This document shows, piece by piece, positions 1-7,678 of a stretch of 8,596 nt of DNA. The notes beneath the pieces were generated by a model that was not told the DNA's origin, did not search any database, and saw only the letters and a program-made list of their open reading frames with translations. The stretch is from UBA7236 sp964638865. Its GTDB lineage: Bacteria; Bacteroidota; Bacteroidia; Chitinophagales; BACL12. Numbering within the stretch: position 1 is the stretch's first letter; each line of letters begins with the position of its first letter. Location: NCBI GenBank assembly GCA_964638865.1, contig CAZXBG010000151.1, forward strand, positions 1-8,596, written 5' to 3'. A program made the translations under genes and the position numbers.

Positions 1-2435
1 TCAGGAATAAATGTATTTATTTTTATATGCACAACATTACTTGCAGGATTTGGATAAATAGATAAAATATTTTTCTGATCAACTTCTATAATTTCAACAG
101 GCTCTTCATATAATTTAAATTCCCATGCACCGCGGCCATAAGTGCCGAAACGAATTGCTTTTATTTCTTCAATATAATCCACGCTCCAATAAGTTTGTAA
201 CGGAGCATCTAAACCGGAAAGATCGTACCATTTATCCTCCGCTAAAACATACACATAGGGAGCTATTTCTGTTGCAGCAAATAATAAGCTATCATTTTCT
301 GAAATTGCAAGATCATACACCAGGGTTGAAGGCAAATCATTACTTAATGCAATAAATGTTTCTCCATTATCTTCTGTTTTATATACTGCCGGATTATCGT
401 ATCCGCTTCCACTAATATATACAACACCCAATTGTGTTTTTGATGGTTCTATTGCAGCGCCGTAAAAATATTGAGGTCCCGGTCCGGAAAAACCCGAAGA
501 TAATGCCCAGCTTTCACCGGCGTCAGTTGAAGTATAAAATGTTCCGCCGCTGGTTAATAAATACCAATAATTATTATCAATAGGAGAATAATTAATTGCA
601 GAAATGGAACCACCTCCGGCTACTGAAAAATTCTTGGTTTGTTTAACTGCATTTATAGTTCCAAAAGTTCTTTCCAATCGCCATAAATATGCGCCGCCTG
701 CATCGCTGCCTCCGGCCCACCATGCAACTTCATCATCCCATGGATCCTGCATTACAGGCGCCATCCAGAGATGTCCATATCCTTGGAAATCCCAGAAAAA
801 CATATTGTCGCCCGTTGATGCATCATTAATATACATTGCAAATCCGGGATACACACACCATAAATTTCCGCCTCCGCTGCGTGAAACAATATGACCATAA
901 TCACCACTTATTAATTGATCGAAATAATAATTGCCATCAAGATCATAAACACTGCGTTGCCAACCCTGATCTTGTGCACCTGCATAAATTATATCTGTTA
1001 AATCCCGGTAAGTATATACATCATAATATTGTGCATTCCGCATTCCTTCATAGGTGATATTGAGCCAGGTTAACCCGTTGTTTTCCGATTTATATAATCC
1101 ACCATCCGTACTCACCATAATTAATTCTTCACCGGATAAAGTATCCATAAATGATCTGATAAATGGAATATCCGCATGCAAATTTTCCAATTCATTTCCA
1201 TTGTAATATTCATACCAATAATTATTGCGCACCCAGGTACTGCCACCGGTGAAACTTCTATAACTATCCACCCCGCCATAATATAAATATCCTTCTATCT
1301 TTTGGGAACAATAAAAACTGTTCTTGCTAAAATTTCCTTCTTCTACCACACCCGAACTTGTTAATTCCCAGTTTACACCATTATCATCTGAAGTATAAAA
1401 ATCTGTTTGTCCTGAAGAATAATTATTATGTGCAGCATAAAAATGATCCTCCGTAACACCTTCAAATCCGCACAACATAATATCTCCGTCGTCACTTATG
1501 GGAAGTGTTCCTGTAAGTACAGGAATTCCATCAACACCTAAAGAATAAAAATTATTATTTTCAATAAAATAACATATTCCGTCGCCATTTTGAGAAGCAT
1601 ATAAAACGAAATGATTCATGCCACCATAAGTTGGCACATCATAGGAAATAACTTTTTCGAAAGAAGTTCCATGATCTGTTGATCGATAAATTGATATCAG
1701 ATCCCACCAATTCACATAATCCCATTCTAATGCTAAAACATAAATGGTGCGATCGGCATCGTTGAGTATTTCTGCATCGCCGATATAACCCCATGCTTCT
1801 ACATTTTCAAGACCGGTAGTTTCAGTCCAGGAAATACCTTCATCTTCTGTATAAAAAATCCCCTGAACACCCCATTGATAGGTTGAAACTATTAATCTAT
1901 CATCAACCTTTTTCAACATATTTGTTGCAGCAATTTTGAAATTATCATTTATCACACTCCAGTTTGAACCATCAAGATCTGCTTTCCATAAACTTCCACC
2001 ATCGGTGAATGCATAAACAATTTCATTTTCAAAATCAACATCCGTTGCCCAAATTCTTCCCGAGGTATTAAAACTTCCAATTTCATTCCATTTGCCTACA
2101 ACATTTCCATTTGCAAGCGTATCCCAATCTTCATCGGTAGTTTTCAAATTATAATAACCTGCGCGTTCTTTCATTTTGTTATAACGAAGATCCGCATCCA
2201 TTTTTTTCCAATTAGTTTCCGGTGCTGCCCTGTGCATCAAATTAAAAAACGCCTCTCTTTCACTTTGCATTTTTTCACCCTCCTCCATCATTTTTGTAAA
2301 TTCCTTAGGCTCCGGTTTGGGTTGAGATGGATGATAATTCGAATCGTCTTTCTGTCGGTTAAACACGATCACCATGACAATAAATGTCAACAAAACTGAA
2401 ACACCAACGATTATAAGTCCGATCTTTTTTTGCAT
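1..2435 (-). CDS. Asp-box beta-propeller protein with T9SS sorting domain (3' end cut by window)
   Basis: The frame is open without a stop from the ATG at 2435-2433 to the left edge (811 codons). No other ATG lies between it and the upstream in-frame stop near 2547. Residues 7-25 form a hydrophobic segment after MQKK, followed by a charged linker. Asp-box motifs (S/T-x-D-x-G-x-S/T-W/F) recur at residues 196-203, 252-259, 349-356, 636-643 and 687-694, with degenerate copies at 394-401 and 450-457. AGAQDQG at 485-491 and GTYGRGAWEF near 764-773 are typical of sialidase/VPS10-fold propellers in Bacteroidota. From about residue 790 a T9SS type A sorting domain begins (YPNP at 794-797). Such domains usually run about 70-80 residues, so roughly 50 residues are missing. 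By family knowledge the product would be secreted or bound to the cell surface. I see no sialidase FRIP motif, so enzymatic activity is not supported; a binding or adhesive role is a guess. Confidence 0.9.
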   Translation of the reverse strand, partial: MQKKIGLIIVGVSVLLTFIVMVIVFNRQKDDSNYHPSQPKPEPKEFTKMMEEGEKMQSEREAFFNLMHRAAPETNWKKMDADLRYNKMKERAGYYNLKTTDEDWDTLANGNVVGKWNEIGSFNTSGRIWATDVDFENEIVYAFTDGGSLWKADLDGSNWSVINDNFKIAATNMLKKVDDRLIVSTYQWGVQGIFYTEDEGISWTETTGLENVEAWGYIGDAEILNDADRTIYVLALEWDYVNWWDLISIYRSTDHGTSFEKVISYDVPTYGGMNHFVLYASQNGDGICYFIENNNFYSLGVDGIPVLTGTLPISDDGDIMLCGFEGVTEDHFYAAHNNYSSGQTDFYTSDDNGVNWELTSSGVVEEGNFSKNSFYCSQKIEGYLYYGGVDSYRSFTGGSTWVRNNYWYEYYNGNELENLHADIPFIRSFMDTLSGEELIMVSTDGGLYKSENNGLTWLNITYEGMRNAQYYDVYTYRDLTDIIYAGAQDQGWQRSVYDLDGNYYFDQLISGDYGHIVSRSGGGNLWCVYPGFAMYINDASTGDNMFFWDFQGYGHLWMAPVMQDPWDDEVAWWAGGSDAGGAYLWRLERTFGTINAVKQTKNFSVAGGGSISAINYSPIDNNYWYLLTSGGTFYTSTDAGESWALSSGFSGPGPQYFYGAAIEPSKTQLGVVYISGSGYDNPAVYKTEDNGETFIALSNDLPSTLVYDLAISENDSLLFAATEIAPYVYVLAEDKWYDLSGLDAPLQTYWSVDYIEEIKAIRFGTYGRGAWEFKLYEEPVEIIEVDQKNILSIYPNPASNVVHIKINTFIP

Positions 2436-2525
2436 AGAAAGAGTTTGAGGATACAAATTTCGGAAAAAAATGTCAAAGTTGAAACAGGAGTATGCTGCTT
2501 TTGACAATTTTATATCCAAAGCCAA

Positions 2526-2540
2526 ACAATTAGAAATTGT
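2526..2540. repeat. Small perfect inverted repeat in divergent intergenic region
   Basis: ACAATT (2526-2531) and AATTGT (2535-2540) are exact inverted copies separated by AGA. They lie in the 129-base region between the divergent propeller gene and the lipoprotein gene, 25 bases before the latter's ATG. The position would suit an operator or promoter-proximal site, but a 6-base AT-rich palindrome can arise by chance. No convincing TTG/TAnnTTTG promoter pair was found for either gene in this region. Confidence 0.3.
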
Positions 2541-2564
2541 GTATTTTCAGCCTAACTTTATACT

Positions 2565-3236
2565 ATGAAAAACTTGTTTTACCTCTCTATTTTAACTTTA
2601 TTTATTCAGTGTAAATTCGAAAAAAACACTGAAACCGGCATCATTGAATATATGAAATGGGACAATGACACCAACTACAATTTTCGCGAATATCAATCTA
2701 TAACTGATAGCTCCATTACAAAAATTTTTATCACGCAGCGTTGGGAAAGTATTAACGATAGCACCTGGGAGTTTGAATATCTATGGACAAATATTGATTC
2801 CTTACCGATAAATAAAAGTGTGGAGCGTTATACAGAAAATATGGTAGAAGTAATGGGACAATATATTTATGAGATCGACTCTTTGGGAAATTCGGTGGAG
2901 CTTCCTATTGATTTTGGAAATTCGGCAAAATGGCCAATAAGTGAGGAGGTAAGTTCAATAAATGCAAGTGTTCATTTTAAACTGGATACTGCGGTTAGTA
3001 TGTATGTGCAGAATAATCTGATGTATGAATATAAACTTATAGATACCATGCCGAAAAATGAACAAGATTGTTTGGTAATTACCTATAGCGATAAAACCAG
3101 TTTTGTATTTTCTGATGCCAGAAAAGATACAATAATTAATACAGTTGGCAAAAGAATTTACGCAAAGGGGTTAGGATTAATTTATTTTTCTGATGATATT
3201 GGTACCCAAAAAATTGAATATAAATTAATTAAGTAA
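2565..3236 (+). CDS. Putative lipoprotein of unknown function
   Basis: I do not recognise a family for this 223-residue protein. The N-terminus MKNLFYLSILTLFIQC looks like a lipoprotein signal ending at Cys16, although the residue before the Cys is Gln rather than the usual small residue, so the lipobox is weak. The remainder is hydrophilic, rich in Asp, Asn, Ser, Tyr and Ile, and likely beta-rich, with no further membrane segment. The C-terminal stretch GKRIYAKGLGLIYF recalls a motif seen near the end of several uncharacterised Bacteroidota lipoproteins; that comparison is from memory. It is transcribed divergently from the propeller gene and convergently with the phosphatase gene, with four bases between the two stop codons. 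The ATG at 2565 is supported by the signal sequence directly after it. Likely location is the periplasm or outer membrane. Confidence 0.8.
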   Translation: MKNLFYLSILTLFIQCKFEKNTETGIIEYMKWDNDTNYNFREYQSITDSSITKIFITQRWESINDSTWEFEYLWTNIDSLPINKSVERYTENMVEVMGQYIYEIDSLGNSVELPIDFGNSAKWPISEEVSSINASVHFKLDTAVSMYVQNNLMYEYKLIDTMPKNEQDCLVITYSDKTSFVFSDARKDTIINTVGKRIYAKGLGLIYFSDDIGTQKIEYKLIK

Positions 3237-3240
3237 TAAA

Positions 3241-4863
3241 TTATTTTATTATTTCCGTGATCACATTTCCTACACAACCATTTGGTTCTGAAATTCTCAA
3301 TAAAGCAGAAATAGTTGGTGCAATATCTGTAATACCAATATCCCGGTGTGTTTCACCGGCTTTAATTTTCCATCCATAAAACAGGAGCGGAACATGGGTA
3401 TCGTACGAAAAATGAGACCCGTGTGTTGTGCCTGAAGCCCTGTATGCTTCAAACCAGTAGGGATCATATAATAATTGAATATCCCCGGAACGTTTTGGAT
3501 AAATACCGTTAATTACCAATTCTTTTACATCAGCATTTAATGTTGAACCGCTCAGATCTTCTATTAATAAAAAATAAGATACGCCATCAATTTTGAGCAT
3601 GTCGTTGTGCATTAAATTAAAAATATATTTTTTCTCTAAACCTTTTTTATTTAACAGAGAATCGTTCAGATAAATTTGTTGATTGGTATAGGCTTTTATC
3701 CATGGACCTTCACCCAATTTATTTTGAAGAATAGTATTCATTTTTGCTACCATTTCCCCTTCCGTAGTTGTACCTGCCGGAATATTGAGCGACTGCATAT
3801 ATTGCGGAGTAGGAGAAACCCCGTGATCGGCGGTGAGAAATACCATAAAATTTCCTTTGCCTACTGTAGTTTCCAGATAGGTTAAAAAGGAAGCAATATC
3901 TCTGTCGAGACGTAAATAGGTATCCTCCACTTCCATGGAATGCGGGCCATAGGCATGTCCCACGTAATCGGTGGAAGAATAACTCACACATAAAAAATCG
4001 GTGATATTATCCTTTCCCATATTTTCATTTTTAATTGCAGCCTGCGCCAAGGAGGTTGTCATCGTATTTCCAAAAGGTGTAGCTTTAATACTTTCGCTGT
4101 TGCCATTAAATAACATGTAGTGCGGAAACTCATTAGATTCTTCTCCGATATAAATTGTTTCCCAGGGAACACTGTCGGCAGTGGATGATTTATATGCACT
4201 TGCGGGTAGAAATAAATTCCAATATTTATTCATATAATTCTGCGCCTGTTTTTCTGCATTAATTGTTTGCACCCATTTTGGCAAAGTATCCATATAATAA
4301 GAACTTGTTACCCATGCATTAACTCTTCCATCGTACCAATAAGCAGCATCAGCAGTATGTCCTGCCGGAAGTATTGCGCCCCGATCTTTAAGTGCAATTC
4401 CAATTACTATTGATTGTTGTTGATTGCTCAGTTGTAACATATCAGTAACTGTAGTAGTGAGCATATTTTTTGGTGACATTTGGCCTCCGGTGGTATCTGC
4501 ACCTATTATACGTACATCTTTATCGTCTACTACATAGGTATAGGAATTTGTATTTTCATTGAACCAATCGTTTGACACAATTCCGTTTATTGCAGGAACC
4601 GAACCTGTATAAATACTTGCATGTCCGGGACCTGTATAGGTAGGAATATAATTAAAATTCGTATTCTCACAACTGAATCCATCGCGCAATAATTTTTTAA
4701 ATCCATTGTCGCTGTAAACATCAGAATAACGATACAAAAATTCGTAACTCATCTGATCTACAACAATGCCTACAATTAACTTAGGTTGCGCAGGAAGTGC
4801 AGCTGTTTGGCCTGTAACCCAGAAGGTTGAAAAAGTAAAAACCATCAAAATAAAACATCTCAT
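3241..4863 (-). CDS. pafA: PafA-like alkaline phosphatase (phosphomonoesterase)
   Basis: This 540-residue secreted enzyme matches the PafA branch of the alkaline phosphatase superfamily; Elizabethkingia PafA is about the same length. It would hydrolyse phosphate monoesters to free phosphate in the periplasm or outside the cell. The start MRCFILMVFTFSTFWVTGQ is a Sec signal with no lipobox. Recognisable sites are Asp36 in VVDQM; the presumed nucleophile Thr77 in TYTGPGH; Asn98; Lys159 and Arg161 in ALKDRGAILPAGH; Asp299 and His303 in STDYVGH; Asp346 and His347 in TADHG; and His481 in GTTHGS. These correspond in order to the two-zinc ligands and to the Asn/Lys/Arg phosphate-contact residues of characterised PafA (N100, K162, R164). 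There is no T9SS tail. Homologues have been described as little inhibited by phosphate. The gene follows the TonB receptor on the same strand after 140 bases containing a hairpin and a candidate promoter. Confidence 0.95.
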   Translation of the reverse strand: MRCFILMVFTFSTFWVTGQTAALPAQPKLIVGIVVDQMSYEFLYRYSDVYSDNGFKKLLRDGFSCENTNFNYIPTYTGPGHASIYTGSVPAINGIVSNDWFNENTNSYTYVVDDKDVRIIGADTTGGQMSPKNMLTTTVTDMLQLSNQQQSIVIGIALKDRGAILPAGHTADAAYWYDGRVNAWVTSSYYMDTLPKWVQTINAEKQAQNYMNKYWNLFLPASAYKSSTADSVPWETIYIGEESNEFPHYMLFNGNSESIKATPFGNTMTTSLAQAAIKNENMGKDNITDFLCVSYSSTDYVGHAYGPHSMEVEDTYLRLDRDIASFLTYLETTVGKGNFMVFLTADHGVSPTPQYMQSLNIPAGTTTEGEMVAKMNTILQNKLGEGPWIKAYTNQQIYLNDSLLNKKGLEKKYIFNLMHNDMLKIDGVSYFLLIEDLSGSTLNADVKELVINGIYPKRSGDIQLLYDPYWFEAYRASGTTHGSHFSYDTHVPLLFYGWKIKAGETHRDIGITDIAPTISALLRISEPNGCVGNVITEIIK

Positions 4864-4880
4864 AAAAAAGGTATTTAGGT

Positions 4881-4909
4881 GAAAGTTAAGGGTAAAATTT
4901 TAATTACAA
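4881..4909 (-). promoter_or_regulatory. Candidate Bacteroidota promoter for pafA
   Basis: On the minus strand TTG (4909-4907) is followed after 18 bases by TAACTTTC (4888-4881), which differs from the Bacteroidota -7 consensus TAnnTTTG only in its last base. The spacing fits the known TTG-N17-23-TAnnTTTG arrangement. The expected transcript start would be around 4875, giving a leader of only about a dozen bases before the ATG at 4863. The motif is short and the region AT-rich, so this is a tentative call. Confidence 0.4.
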
Positions 4910-4939
4910 TTACATTCGCATGTTATTTTTTGTTTATTT

Positions 4940-4959
4940 AAAAAAGGTTTCTGAAACCT
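4940..4959 (-). terminator. Probable rho-independent terminator after the TonB receptor gene
   Basis: Read on the minus strand, AGGTTT (4959-4954), loop CAG, AAACCT (4950-4945) forms a perfect 6-base stem directly followed by a T run (4944-4940). It lies 44 bases past the receptor stop at 5004 and before the candidate pafA promoter, the right place and orientation to end the receptor transcript. The stem is short and only moderately GC-containing, so termination may be partial. Confidence 0.5.
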
Positions 4960-4994
4960 GTGAGGTCGAAGTAATGAAATTTGTGAGTTCGAGG
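4959..4994. repeat. Imperfect 13-base direct repeat, 23-base period
   Basis: TGTGAGGTCGAAG (4959-4971) and TGTGAGTTCGAGG (4982-4994) match at 11 of 13 positions with a 23-base offset. Both lie between the receptor stop and the terminator-like hairpin, and the first copy abuts the hairpin. Function unknown; it could be a protein-binding pair, the decayed remnant of an intergenic repeat, or chance. Confidence 0.35.
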
Positions 4995-5003
4995 ACGAAT
5001 AAT

Positions 5004-7658
5004 TTAAAAATTTAATCGCAATCCACCATTAATTTGTCTGAATCCTGCAGGAAAAATTCCACCGGTTGCTCTGTTTAATCTGGATGCCTTATAAATTTCG
5101 TTGGTAATATTTTTTCCTGCAACAAAGAGCGTGACAGAGTTTAAACTATTTTTTATAGGAAGATTATATTCCACATTTGCATCAAGTACCCCGTATGCCG
5201 GTAATTTACCGATACCACCATCTGCGGTTTCATTTTCAAAGTTCAGATATTCGGTATATTGTTCACTTACGTAATTGTAATTAACACCAAAACCAATTTT
5301 TTTAATTTTATAATTCAGGGAAATATTTAATAAGAGACTTGGAACATAGGGGACTTCATAATTTTCAACCATTCCTTCACCGAACTCTACTTTTACTTTA
5401 GTAATTGTTGAAAAATCATCGATAGTGAATATTTCGTTTGTATTAATATCTTCTCCATTATAAACCGTATAAGCAGCTCTATTGGTATTTATCTTTTCAA
5501 TAAGTTCCTCCTTTGTTGCATCGGTATGAAATACTGTCCCTGCAAACAGATCGCCATCCACCATAGAACCACCGGTAATTTCTGAATTCATATAAGTTAC
5601 AGAAATTCCGACATTAAAATTTTGATTGGCAGATTTAAAGGTTTTGGAAGGATCAATATTTACTGCGAGTTCTATTCCATTCATTCTTACTGTTCCTAAA
5701 GTTTGGAAAGCCTGTGAACGCGCCGGAGAATAGTAATTATTAATAAAGGTGTTAAATACGGATAATTGTCCGTTAATAAATTGATTTTTTTGATACATTC
5801 TCAAACCGATCTCCTGGTTAAAACTTACTTCCGGTTCAAGATTTGCAATATCTACGGCAGGAACAACTTCTCCATTTGTAACTTCATTAAATGAAATTGC
5901 TGTAGTTGGAGACGAAAATCCTTTGTAAGCACCACCATACACTTCGAATGTTGATTTTTTTATTTTTATATCTCTATAAATAAGATTGATACCGGGTGTG
6001 AATTGATCAAAATTATTTTTTATTTTATTAAAATCTGTTGCATTGGTTCCGGGATTTGTAGCGTTAGCAAGTTCATTTATTTTATTCAGATAAATTAATT
6101 CGTAACGTATGATAGGCACAATTGAAAATTTTCCGAACTCGAAACTGTTTCTGGAATAAAAAGAAAAGGCATTTAATTCAAAAACATCATCACGGGTAAG
6201 TCTTCCGCTGCGGGCCCATCGGCTGGAATCTCCTGAAATTACAACGTCGTTATAATATTCTTTATGCCATTTTACCGCTGCTTCAAATACATTTTTCCCC
6301 CATAGCTGAACATATTTTTCTTGCAATCCATACACGCGATATTGCCATCTGCTATCTGTGTTGCTTTCAATTCCGTTTACAACTTTACCTACCCGAACAT
6401 AATCGTCGGAACCAAAAGTTAACCCGTCAAGAAAACGATATCTGTTTTCAAATATTTCTGATCCAACATATTCTTCCACATCAGATGCAGCTACTACAGT
6501 AGAATTTTGTTTCCACCAGTCGCGATAAAAATCACTGAAATATAATTTTGTTTGTAATTTTTTATGGGTATCAAAATTGTAGCTATATACCCCATCAATT
6601 CCATATCTTCTTGAAGTAAATTCATCCGCATCAAACGGATTTATAGTTGGATCTAAATCAAATGTAAAAGGGGTGTTGCCATTCCAGGTAGTATTCAAAA
6701 ATTCATTCTGATAATTTAATTTTACATACAAACTGGATTTATCCCCTAATTCACTGAATATTTTTCCGGAGAGATTAAATAAACGGATAGCACTGTTATC
6801 CATATATCCACCAAAATTTTTATATAAAGTTTGAATTTCAGCACCGGTTTTATTCCATGTTCCTCCATAGGAACCAACAGCAGTAAAATAATCATGTTGG
6901 CCTCCTGTTAATTTTAAAGAAAAATCAGGATTTTGTGGAGGTCTTTTAGTGATATAATTTACTACACCATAAATTGTATTAGATCCATAAGCTAGTACAT
7001 CAGCGCCTTTAATTACCTGTATTCCTTCTAATCTGTCGGCAGGTACATTATAATATGTTCCAGGAGCAAGATATGGTGCAGGAGAAACAGGAGAACCATC
7101 TTCCATCAATAATATTTTATTTGACCTGCGCGGGTCTGATCCTCTTATACTGATATTTGGTCGGTTACTTTGTTCCATATCAGAGGAGATATTTACACCG
7201 GGCAAAGTTCTTAATAACTCTTCACTTCCTATTGGTTGTATTCTTTGGATTGTTTTAACAGAAATCACGTTATTAGTGCCACTATATCTTGTATCGTACA
7301 CCTTTTGCTGTTCGGTAATGGTAACCTCTGCAATCTGAATGGATTTTTCCGTTAAAACCACATCAATTAAATTTTTAGTTGGCGATTGTTCTGTGAGTTT
7401 TATTACAGGCAACTCCAACTTTTCGAAACCTATACAGGTAATTACCAGGTTATAACTACCAAGAGGCAGATTTTCGATTAAGAATTCGCCATTTTCATTA
7501 CTAAATTCGCCAATTTCATTAGTAAATTTAACCGTTGCATAAGCAACTCCGGTTGTGTTTGAGGAAGAAACAATTCGACCCTCTATTTTGCCATTTTGGG
7601 CGATTAATATTGAGCTAAAAGAAAAATATATATAAATCAGTATCCCATACCTACCCAT
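5004..7658 (-). CDS. FecA-like TonB-dependent outer-membrane receptor
   Basis: This 884-residue protein has the standard Bacteroidota receptor layout. A Sec signal (about residues 1-21, ending LIAQ) is followed by a carboxypeptidase-regulatory-like beta-sandwich domain (about 24-103, with NGEFLIENLPLGSYNL), a TonB-box-like stretch IAEVTI (109-114), and a plug domain (about 127-238, including SIRGSDPRRSNKILLMEDG and RLEGIQVIKGADVLAYGSN). A beta-barrel then runs to the terminal Phe884, usual for BAM-assembled barrels. The barrel motif YKGFSSPT (578-585) resembles the KGFSPP motif of FecA-type receptors, which suggests ferric-chelate or small-solute uptake, but the ligand cannot be read from sequence. 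Energy would come from TonB-ExbB-ExbD, not encoded here. No SusD-like partner, sigma/anti-sigma pair or siderophore gene is adjacent. It lies upstream of pafA on the same strand. Length is normal and the frame intact. Confidence 0.95.
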   Translation of the reverse strand: MGRYGILIYIYFSFSSILIAQNGKIEGRIVSSSNTTGVAYATVKFTNEIGEFSNENGEFLIENLPLGSYNLVITCIGFEKLELPVIKLTEQSPTKNLIDVVLTEKSIQIAEVTITEQQKVYDTRYSGTNNVISVKTIQRIQPIGSEELLRTLPGVNISSDMEQSNRPNISIRGSDPRRSNKILLMEDGSPVSPAPYLAPGTYYNVPADRLEGIQVIKGADVLAYGSNTIYGVVNYITKRPPQNPDFSLKLTGGQHDYFTAVGSYGGTWNKTGAEIQTLYKNFGGYMDNSAIRLFNLSGKIFSELGDKSSLYVKLNYQNEFLNTTWNGNTPFTFDLDPTINPFDADEFTSRRYGIDGVYSYNFDTHKKLQTKLYFSDFYRDWWKQNSTVVAASDVEEYVGSEIFENRYRFLDGLTFGSDDYVRVGKVVNGIESNTDSRWQYRVYGLQEKYVQLWGKNVFEAAVKWHKEYYNDVVISGDSSRWARSGRLTRDDVFELNAFSFYSRNSFEFGKFSIVPIIRYELIYLNKINELANATNPGTNATDFNKIKNNFDQFTPGINLIYRDIKIKKSTFEVYGGAYKGFSSPTTAISFNEVTNGEVVPAVDIANLEPEVSFNQEIGLRMYQKNQFINGQLSVFNTFINNYYSPARSQAFQTLGTVRMNGIELAVNIDPSKTFKSANQNFNVGISVTYMNSEITGGSMVDGDLFAGTVFHTDATKEELIEKINTNRAAYTVYNGEDINTNEIFTIDDFSTITKVKVEFGEGMVENYEVPYVPSLLLNISLNYKIKKIGFGVNYNYVSEQYTEYLNFENETADGGIGKLPAYGVLDANVEYNLPIKNSLNSVTLFVAGKNITNEIYKASRLNRATGGIFPAGFRQINGGLRLNF
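7484..7525. repeat. 21-base in-frame tandem duplication within the TonB receptor gene
   Basis: Two directly adjacent 21-base units, 7484-7504 and 7505-7525, match at 19 of 21 positions; the two differences fall at the ninth and eighteenth bases. Because the unit is seven codons, the reading frame is kept, and the protein shows the doubled pattern NEIGEFS/NENGEFL at about residues 47-60 in the N-terminal regulatory-like domain. The second protein copy matches the family pattern (NGEF followed by the LPxGxY turn), so the first copy may be the extra one. It probably arose by replication slippage. Confidence 0.8.
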
Positions 7659-7678
7659 TGCTACTTTTTTTAGGATAG

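Noticed and set aside
125..1057. Plus-strand open frames at 125-355, 604-894 and 836-1057
   Set aside because: They lie wholly opposite the long minus-strand propeller frame, show no signal or domain, and have low-complexity His/Pro-rich content typical of antisense shadows.
1..2435. Calling the propeller protein a sialidase because of its Asp-boxes
   Set aside because: Asp-boxes are structural and occur in many propellers. No FRIP motif or catalytic Arg/Tyr pattern was recognised.
2500..2549. TTTG (2500-2503) with TATTTTCA (2542-2549) as a promoter for the lipoprotein gene
   Set aside because: The spacing of 38 bases is far beyond the usual range, and the -7 box has two mismatches at fixed positions.
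3676..3991. Short open frames at 3676-3885 (plus) and 3719-3991 (minus)
   Set aside because: Both fall inside the pafA coding region in other frames; pafA motifs such as TADHG and STDYVGH account for this DNA.
5004..7658. A polysaccharide-utilisation (SusC/SusD) locus
   Set aside because: There is no SusD-like lipoprotein or glycoside hydrolase next to the receptor. Its length and KGFSSPT motif fit the FecA-like group better than the longer SusC type.
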